From Branchinecta lynchi (taxonomy: Eukaryota > Arthropoda > Branchiopoda > Anostraca > Branchinectidae), in the NCBI GenBank assembly GCA_023053575.1, contig JAKZAP010000005.1:7130001-7194000 (forward strand): a stretch of 64,000 bases of DNA. Direction: 5' to 3'. Positions 58,209 through 64,000 of the stretch are shown here, one piece after another. Position numbers and translations under genes: made by a program. The notes under the pieces were generated by a model. It searched no databases and was not told the DNA's origin. It saw only the letters and a program-made list of their open reading frames with translations. Every line of letters begins with the position of its first letter. Position 1 is the first letter of the stretch.

Positions 58209-58284
58209 TTAAAGACACACTTAATCAGAAACAAAACGAGGAAAACAGGTTTGCTAGTGCATTAACAAAAAAAAATCCAGATTT

Positions 58285-58432
58285 AAAATAGCTGAATCGG
58301 CGCGAAGCGCCCCGATTTTTCGTCAACAGTTGATTTTTTCTTCAAAAAATTTGTAAAAAAAAAAACAAATTACCAGCCAGTCGGTAAATACCTTGCTTCC
58401 CCCACAAAACACTTTGGATAGTAACGCCTCTG
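58285..58432. mobile_element. 5'-deleted hAT-like MITE (CAGGG family)
   Basis: GGCGCGAAGCGCC hairpin, TTGATTTTTTC, CCAGTCGGTAAATACCTTG and the end GTAACGCCTCTG match the 1,035 and 42,777 copies; the left terminus is missing. Confidence 0.7.
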
Positions 58433-58944
58433 CTATAATAGATGCCAAAAGTTTACATCTCAACTAGAATGAGCTATTCCAGCGTCTGCGCAGAACCCCT
58501 CCTATCCTGGGAAACGAATTTCCGGTGTATATTAAAATGTTCCTTATCCTTTTCAATCGTTGTTCCCACCTCAGCCTCGCTTTGTAATCGACATTTGTCT
58601 ATCTGTTCTGGTCATACTTGTTTCGCAGGTCTGCTGTCATTTGAGTTCTGATGGCTTTTCCATTATGTTTACAAATTCTATTATTTTGCACCTATAGTCA
58701 AAATTTGGCCAACAATCCACGCACATAACCTGGTCTCTTGCTTTTGGTCTAAAAGGTATATCAGGGTCATCCAGTCAGACTTCACTTTAACAACTAACCT
58801 ATTGTAATTTTGACGGGCTGAAAATCTGAAAGACCTAAGTACGGCTGATACAAATCACATGGGAATAAAACAGGTAGCCGTATTGCTGCCCCCGTGAATT
58901 ATGTCTCCGACCTATCGGGGTTACGCAAACCCTGTTTGCGAAGC
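58433..58944. other. Intergenic, nothing recognised
   Basis: Short frames only. A frame at 58,442-58,651 has no family resemblance. Confidence 0.35.
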
Positions 58945-59062
58945 ACTGAAAGCAAGGCCGTATCCAGGATTTTTTTCGAGGGGGGGTTCTCCCGTTGGTT
59001 GGACCTAACCCTAACCTTACTCCCAAACAAGAACATAGATTGTAGATATATTAAGTCTAGAC

Positions 59063-59286
59063 CAGAAGTGCCACGTATCGGGGGAGGAGGGACGCCTTCA
59101 CTAATGTTGTCGGACACTCGGTAAAGGAAAAAATTAGACGGCGCGAAGCGGCAAATTTTTTTTTAAAACGGTCGATTTTCTGAAAACTGTTGATTTCATG
59201 GGAGTAGTCGGTAAAAATTAACCAGCCAGAAGGTTAAACAACATGGTCCTCTCTCCCCCTAATATTTTTGGCTAGTAACGACACAA
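59063..59286. mobile_element. Diverged CAGGG-family hAT-like MITE (nested)
   Basis: GGCGCGAAGCGGC, GTCGATTTTCTGAAAACTG, ACCAGCCAGAAGG and ATTTTTGGCTAGTAACG follow the family order. Ends are eroded (CAGAAGTGCCAC, GTAACGACAC) and no target duplication is left. Confidence 0.65.
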
Positions 59287-59548
59287 GTTATGTAAAAGTT
59301 TATCTTGAAAACCAAATCAGTTTCACCCGTTGTGACTGGCAAACAAATTAAAAGTAAAGCAATGCTGAAAGAACTCGAAGAATCGGGAAACATTCAAAGA
59401 CTCCCTCCTCCCACAGGGTTGAATCATTTCTGGAGCCTAAAAAGACAAAACTAGGCCTAGCTCCTGAAACTTCTTCTGGTAGATGGAAGTTAAGAAGATT
59501 CCAGTTGTTCTACTAAAGATTTTAACTGACCTGTATTGTATCAACTAA

Positions 59549-59852
59549 GAGCGTGTTCCATCCTACTTACCGTAGTTACTACGCAAGACGTCACGAATTC
59601 TGGCTTTTTGCCGTCAAGGCTGGAACGATTTTTCTATTTCCCAGCAGAATGTCACGCCAGGAGCGAATCCGACTAATCACGTTGCAGAGATGCGTAGTTA
59701 CGACGCTTACTACGCTCCCGAGCATGGTAAGCAAATAGTAACTGTTAGTTACTATTCCGACAAGGTTGGAACGGTCAGCGTAGTAACTTTCGTGAGGATA
59801 GAACGGAAATAGTAACTAATAGTAACTATTGTTACAAGGGTGGAACACGCTC
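59549..59852. mobile_element. GAGCGTGTTCC MITE, 304 bp, TSD TAA (nested)
   Basis: GAGCGTGTTCCATCCTACTT and GGGTGGAACACGCTC, flanked by TAA at 59,546-59,548 and 59,853-59,855. A TAA duplication fits PIF/Harbinger target preference. Confidence 0.9.
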
Positions 59853-60346
59853 TAAGAAGACTGCCAAATTCAAGCGGGACTAAGATGATTCACTAATTCT
59901 AACGAGTTTGTTGCTCTCAGTTCAAAGCAATCACTAAGCCGTCAGATGTTCACGTGAAGACACAGTTCTTTGTTCGAAGAAGTATAAGCATAAACAAAAT
60001 ACAAATTGGGAAAGACGACTCCACGATCCTGGTCTAGATACCCCCTTTTCTAGACGTAACACATAACTTTAAAGGCTGGCCGAACACATTCATTCTTGAA
60101 GACAGATTTATGTCAAACCTCGAGTCCAACGTGGGAGACCTTTTCCAAACCTGCCTTTAGTCTCCTTAGTCCAAGTTCTTGTCTAGTGTGCGAGTTTCTT
60201 GAAGAGGTTAAAGTTTATATAAAAAGCGGTATTTTTTCGGTATTTTCGGTATTTCGGTGTGCCCCCCCCCCCCCCCCCCCTGGATACGGCCTTGATTGAA
60301 AGCTTAGGTCTTGGCGCTACTCCCTAGTATAGCAAAATAACACTAC

Positions 60347-60575
60347 GGAGCACCGGCGTCACAAGTGTATTTTCGTTGGGGGGGGGGAGAGCCTAAAATT
60401 TGACCGAATCTTCCGAAAATTTTACCAAATCCTAAGAAAACTCAGAATTTGAGCTTAAATTATTCAACAGGAAGGATGACGTACAAAGAGTTACACTAAA
60501 GTGCAGAATGAAAGACGACAAACCAACTATATACTAGGCGTCGTTTTGGCACAAACCACTTGGGTGAAGAGAAAA
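60347..60575 (-). repeat. Inverted copy of the 49,885-50,092 repeat
   Basis: The reverse complement shows AACGCC..CTA.TAGTTGG, GTCGTCTTTCAT-type, GGATTTGGTAAAATTTTCGG and CGAAAATACACTTGTGACGCC in the same order as 49,890-50,090. Confidence 0.6.
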
Positions 60576-61118
60576 TATGGGATAATCTTTGTCGCAACCT
60601 TTGTGCAAAACGTTAACAATGCGTCTGAATCATCATACACCTCTTTATGTGTACAACCTCTCAAGATACCCCTGTTCGGAAAATCAGTTCTTCTTGTACT
60701 AATAGTATGAAGAATTCAGCAACCTATACCCAAAACAAACCACTGGACCCAACCTCAGTTCCACAGCTAAGTGTAGGGTGGCCTTGGAATTTGGGATCGC
60801 ATACTGAAGACTGGTCTTCTTTCTAACCTTGTCGTAATTCCAAACCTATCAGCATGATAGTAACCCGCGCGAAGTTGGAAGAAACCTTGCAAAATTATAA
60901 GCCTGCACATTCTAGTGCATGCTTTCATTGTCCGTATAAAAAGTCGGACACACTATAGTCCTAGCCCAATATGCAGCTTTTTGCTTGATACAATTCTTCT
61001 TACGTGGTGACACTTACAAATCGCAAATGTTACTGCTAGAATTTCAGTGATGATGCATAATGTTCACGGAAAGAATATGAACGGAACAGCAACATGAAGG
61101 AAGTTATTGTAATATACA
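60576..61118. other. Intergenic, nothing recognised
   Basis: No gene or repeat partner noticed. Confidence 0.35.
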
Positions 61119-61730
61119 TTTTTTGGGATCCCAGAACTTTAGTGACGGGCTGGAGAAGGGGCTACTAGAACTAGGGACATTACGTTTGGAGGGGGGGGGG
61201 CTTACACGATTTTTCTTAAAAATAGTCGACTTTTTTTGAAACTTTTAAACAGTCGGTGCTGTCGTAAAAATAGTCGTTTTTTCTTTTTCGTCAAAACGGT
61301 CGCTGTTTTCTTAAAACCATTCGTTTTTTCTACAGAAACAGTCAGTAAAAATTACTAGGCAGTCGGTAGATATCTTGCCCCTCCCCCCCCCCCAAAAAAA
61401 AAAAAAAAAATATTTTGGCTAGTAACGCTTCTGCCTATAACTACGGTACGTAAAGTTGTCCGCCTGTAAGCACGATAACTTTCAAACGCTGTGAGATATA
61501 TTGTTCAAAATTGGTGTGAGGATTCGTTGGGGTTAAGAATAGGTAGTTCGTAGATGGACTCCTTAGCGTCTACGGACAGGAGAGGGGTTTCAAATAAGGG
61601 TCGGTAAACATATTTCTTAAAATTGGTCAGTCGATTTTGAGTTACCCTACGGAGATATGCTGAATCCATACCGGAACTCCATTTTCTTACCAAAGTTTGC
61701 CAAAGTTGTGCCAAAGGACCGGGATGGAAC
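61119..61730 (-). mobile_element. Degraded 137-bp-core element with hAT-like MITE inside
   Basis: Minus orientation: TTTTTTGGGATCCC at 61,119-61,132 is the 3' palindrome, then (after the MITE) AAAGTTGTCCGCCTGTAAGC, TTGGTGTGAGGATTCGTTGG and ATGCTGAATCCATACC. It meets the next element head-to-head at about 61,731. Confidence 0.7.
61171..61433. mobile_element. CAGGG-family hAT-like MITE (nested)
   Basis: TAGGGACATTACG to GTAACGCTTCTG with the family's TTTTTTCT and AGTCGGTA interior. Flanks ACTAGAAC and CCTATAAC match at 6 of 8, an aged duplication; the host element reads across both sides. Confidence 0.7.
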
Positions 61731-63310
61731 AAGACCAAAGGTGTCGATGGGATCCCAAAAATCTAAGATTTGATCCAGACAACTGGGTCTTGTCTTAGCC
61801 AGATCCAGTCTTCGCCAGACTCCTTGAACATTTTTACAATTAAAATTCAGAAACAGATTTAGGCCAAATAGCTAATCACCTGAGAAAAACAAGTTCAGAT
61901 TTGGATTCAGCATGTGTGTTTACCCCTATAAGTCATATCTGTTTTGACGAAAACTTCCTGCCACTTCTGCCAATTTCCCGGTTCCGGCCGAACTCCAGAA
62001 CTACTTGTCCGGCGAAAAAAGAAAGCTCAAAGACGAAATCAGGGTATCTTCTTTCCCCAGTAATGAACATCTAATCAACTTCAAATAGAAATTTAGCTTA
62101 AAACAAATTTTCCGATTCCAGCCGGATTCCGGTCGAACAATATGTCCGGGTAAAATACGATTGTCACACAGGGACTCAGCATCTCTTCTTACCCCTAAAT
62201 CGCTTATCTAATCAACTAGAAATAAAACTTTGACTTCCAACAGTTTTCCGGTTTTGGCCGGATTCCGGACGAACTACATGTCCGGGTAGAAACTTGTTTT
62301 CACATAAGTGTTCAGCATGTCTTCTTGCCCTAAATCGAACATCTAATCAACTCCAAATAAAACTTTTAATTTTGACAAACTTTCCGGTTTGGGCCGGATT
62401 CCGGTCGAAATACTTGTCCGTCGAGAAAATAGTTTTCACCATCGTCTTCAGCATGTCTCCCTACCTCTAAATCGAACATTCAATCAACTTCAAATAAAAC
62501 TTTTACTTTCAACAAACTTTCCGGTTCGGATTCCGGTCGAAATACTTGTCCATCGAGAAAATAGTTTTCACCATCGTCTTCAGCATGTCTTCCTACCCCT
62601 AAATCGAAAATCTAATCAATTTCAAATAAAACTTTTAATTTCAACAAACTTTCCGGTTTGGGCCAGATTCCGGGCGAAATACTTGTCCATCGAGAAAATA
62701 GTTTTCACCATCGTCTTCAGCATGTCTTCTTACCCCTAAATCGAACATTCAATCAACTTCAAATAAAACTTTTACTTTCAACAAACTTTCCGGTTTGGGC
62801 CGGATTCCGGTCGAAATACTTGTCCATCGAGAAAATAGTTTTCACCATCGTCTTCAGCATGTCTTCCTACCCCTAAATCGAACATCTAATCAACTTCAAA
62901 TAAAACTTTTATTTTCAACAAACTTTCCGGTTTTGGCCGGATTCCGGGCGAACTACTTGTCCGATGACAAAATAGTTTTCACCATCGTGTTCAGCATGTC
63001 TTCTTACCCCATAATCGACTATCACATTAGCTGTTTCAAAATATTTTGTTTGTCCCTTAATTTGAATCCCCTCCCCCACCCCTAAATGTAGAGCTACAAA
63101 GCCCATCTACGAACTTGACTGGTCCGACGACCCAACGAACCCTCACACCAAGTTTCATCAAAATATCTCATTCCCTTCGAGAGTTATCGTGCTTACAGAC
63201 GGACGGACGGACGGACGGACGGACGGACGGACGGACGGACGGACGGACAGACGGACAACTTTTGCGATGTCATAGGTATCCCTCCACTTACGTTTTGGGA
63301 TCCCAAAAAG
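61731..63310 (+). mobile_element. 137-bp-core element, plus orientation, near full length
   Basis: GACCAAAGGTGTCGATGGGA..TCCC start, older 135-136-bp units to about 62,380, homogeneous 136-137-bp units to about 62,990 (one with a small deletion near 62,526), CACCAAGTTTCATC, the (ACGG)n tract at 63,197-63,258 and TTTTGGGATCCCAAAA at 63,293-63,308. Co-linear with 7,561-9,199 over its whole length. Confidence 0.88.
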
Positions 63311-63730
63311 TGAAAGTTTTGTACTGAAGTTTGTCAGAGATTCGACAACAGGAACAAAATACATGCTGAATCTACACTTAACGTTATTTTCTTGCCGGAC
63401 ATAAAGTTGGCCCAAGATCCTGCCGACACTGGAAAATCAGTAGAAATAAAGTTGTGCCTAAAGTCGATTAAAGAAAAATACATGCATGCTGTATCCATGT
63501 CCAAACTTAGTCTTTTTTATCGTACAATTGTGTCTTCCGAAATACGGCCAGAGGTTTGTCAGTTTATTTCACGAATTTGTTTGGTTTTCTCACCGGGTCA
63601 GTCTTTTCGCCGTATTTCGCAAATAAAACAAAATTACGTTTTCTATAGTTTCAAGCGATTGATTACTGATGAATAACATGCTTACATCCTTATTTCCCCT
63701 TTGAGATCCCATCGAACCTTTGCTCCTCTT
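63293..63730 (-). mobile_element. Divergent relative sharing the terminal palindrome
   Basis: From the shared TTTTGGGATCCCAAAA, the sequence runs to GAGATCCCATCGAACC..TTTGC, which as reverse complement is the family start (AAGG..CGATGGGATC). The interior has ATACATGCTGAATC and GCCGGACATAAAGTTGG. It has no ACGG tract. Confidence 0.55.
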
Positions 63731-64000
63731 TCAGTGTTGTTGGCTTTTCTTAGAAGGAAAGGTTTGCTGGTAGATGTGTGGTACATACAGAGAGGAGCTG
63801 GTCTTAAGCAGAAACAGTGCATTTCGAGGCCCTATCCTAAATTCCATAGTTAGGTCACTACTAACTTTAATGGAAGACAAATATAGGTAGGAAATAAAAT
63901 CAGAAATCTCAAGTTAATGCTCAGTTCTAATGCACACATGGTATAATCACAATGCTGGATAGCGTCTCCAGTTTAAAATCATATCACCGGTGAAAATGAA
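63731..64000. other. Window end, nothing recognised
   Basis: No gene or repeat partner seen. Confidence 0.3.

Larger units (their letters stand above)
58953..60294. mobile_element. 1.34-kb hAT-like element carrying two other MITEs
   Basis: CAAGGCCGTATCCAGG at the left and CCTGGATACGGCCTTG at the right are perfect inverted ends. Flanks ACTGAAAG (58,945-58,952) and ATTGAAAG (60,295-60,302) match at 7 of 8. The MITEs at 59,063 and 59,549 lie inside. No transposase frame survives. The small relative is 22,715-22,885. Confidence 0.8.

Overview
The window is animal nuclear DNA, most likely from an aquatic invertebrate; I cannot name the species. Three genes are recognisable and nearly everything else is transposon-derived. 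Two genes are split by ordinary GT-AG introns of 0.6-5.9 kb filled with non-LTR retrotransposons, MITEs and tandem-core elements with (ACGG)n tracts. The latter resemble the tandem-core 'pearl'/Helitron-like elements known from bivalves and other marine invertebrates.

Layout. 1-14.6 kb: no gene; layered repeats (a hAT-like MITE with 8-bp target duplication, a palindromic element inside an older repeat, a foldback element with arms of 16-bp units, a 137-bp tandem-core element, LINE debris). 14.77-32.76 kb (+): TRMU, mitochondrial tRNA 2-thiouridylase, seven coding exons, 395 codons. Its intron 1 holds an antisense LINE with a long open RT frame (16.4-19.9 kb). 34.30-46.72 kb (-): TAMM41, mitochondrial CDP-diacylglycerol synthase, six coding exons, 331 codons. 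It converges tail-to-tail on TRMU with 1.5 kb between the stop codons. 41.86-42.37 kb (-): SWI5, an intronless 168-codon reading frame nested in TAMM41 intron 1 on the same strand, with a decayed duplicate of its 3' end just downstream. 46.8-64 kb: repeats only, including mutually nested MITE and tandem-core insertions (50.4-54.5 kb), a broken LINE (54.5-56.0 kb), a 1.34-kb hAT-like element carrying two other MITEs (58.95-60.29 kb) and a three-part cluster of 137-bp-core elements (61.1-63.7 kb).

Function. TRMU and TAMM41 both serve mitochondria: thiolation of mitochondrial tRNA wobble uridines, and supply of CDP-diacylglycerol for cardiolipin. SWI5 is a nuclear accessory factor for RAD51-type recombination. 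The sequence gives no evidence that the three work together beyond their unusual packing.

Exon joins were deduced by eye from splice sites, reading-frame phase and family resemblance. Repeat superfamilies were inferred from inverted repeats and target-site duplications. No database search was possible.
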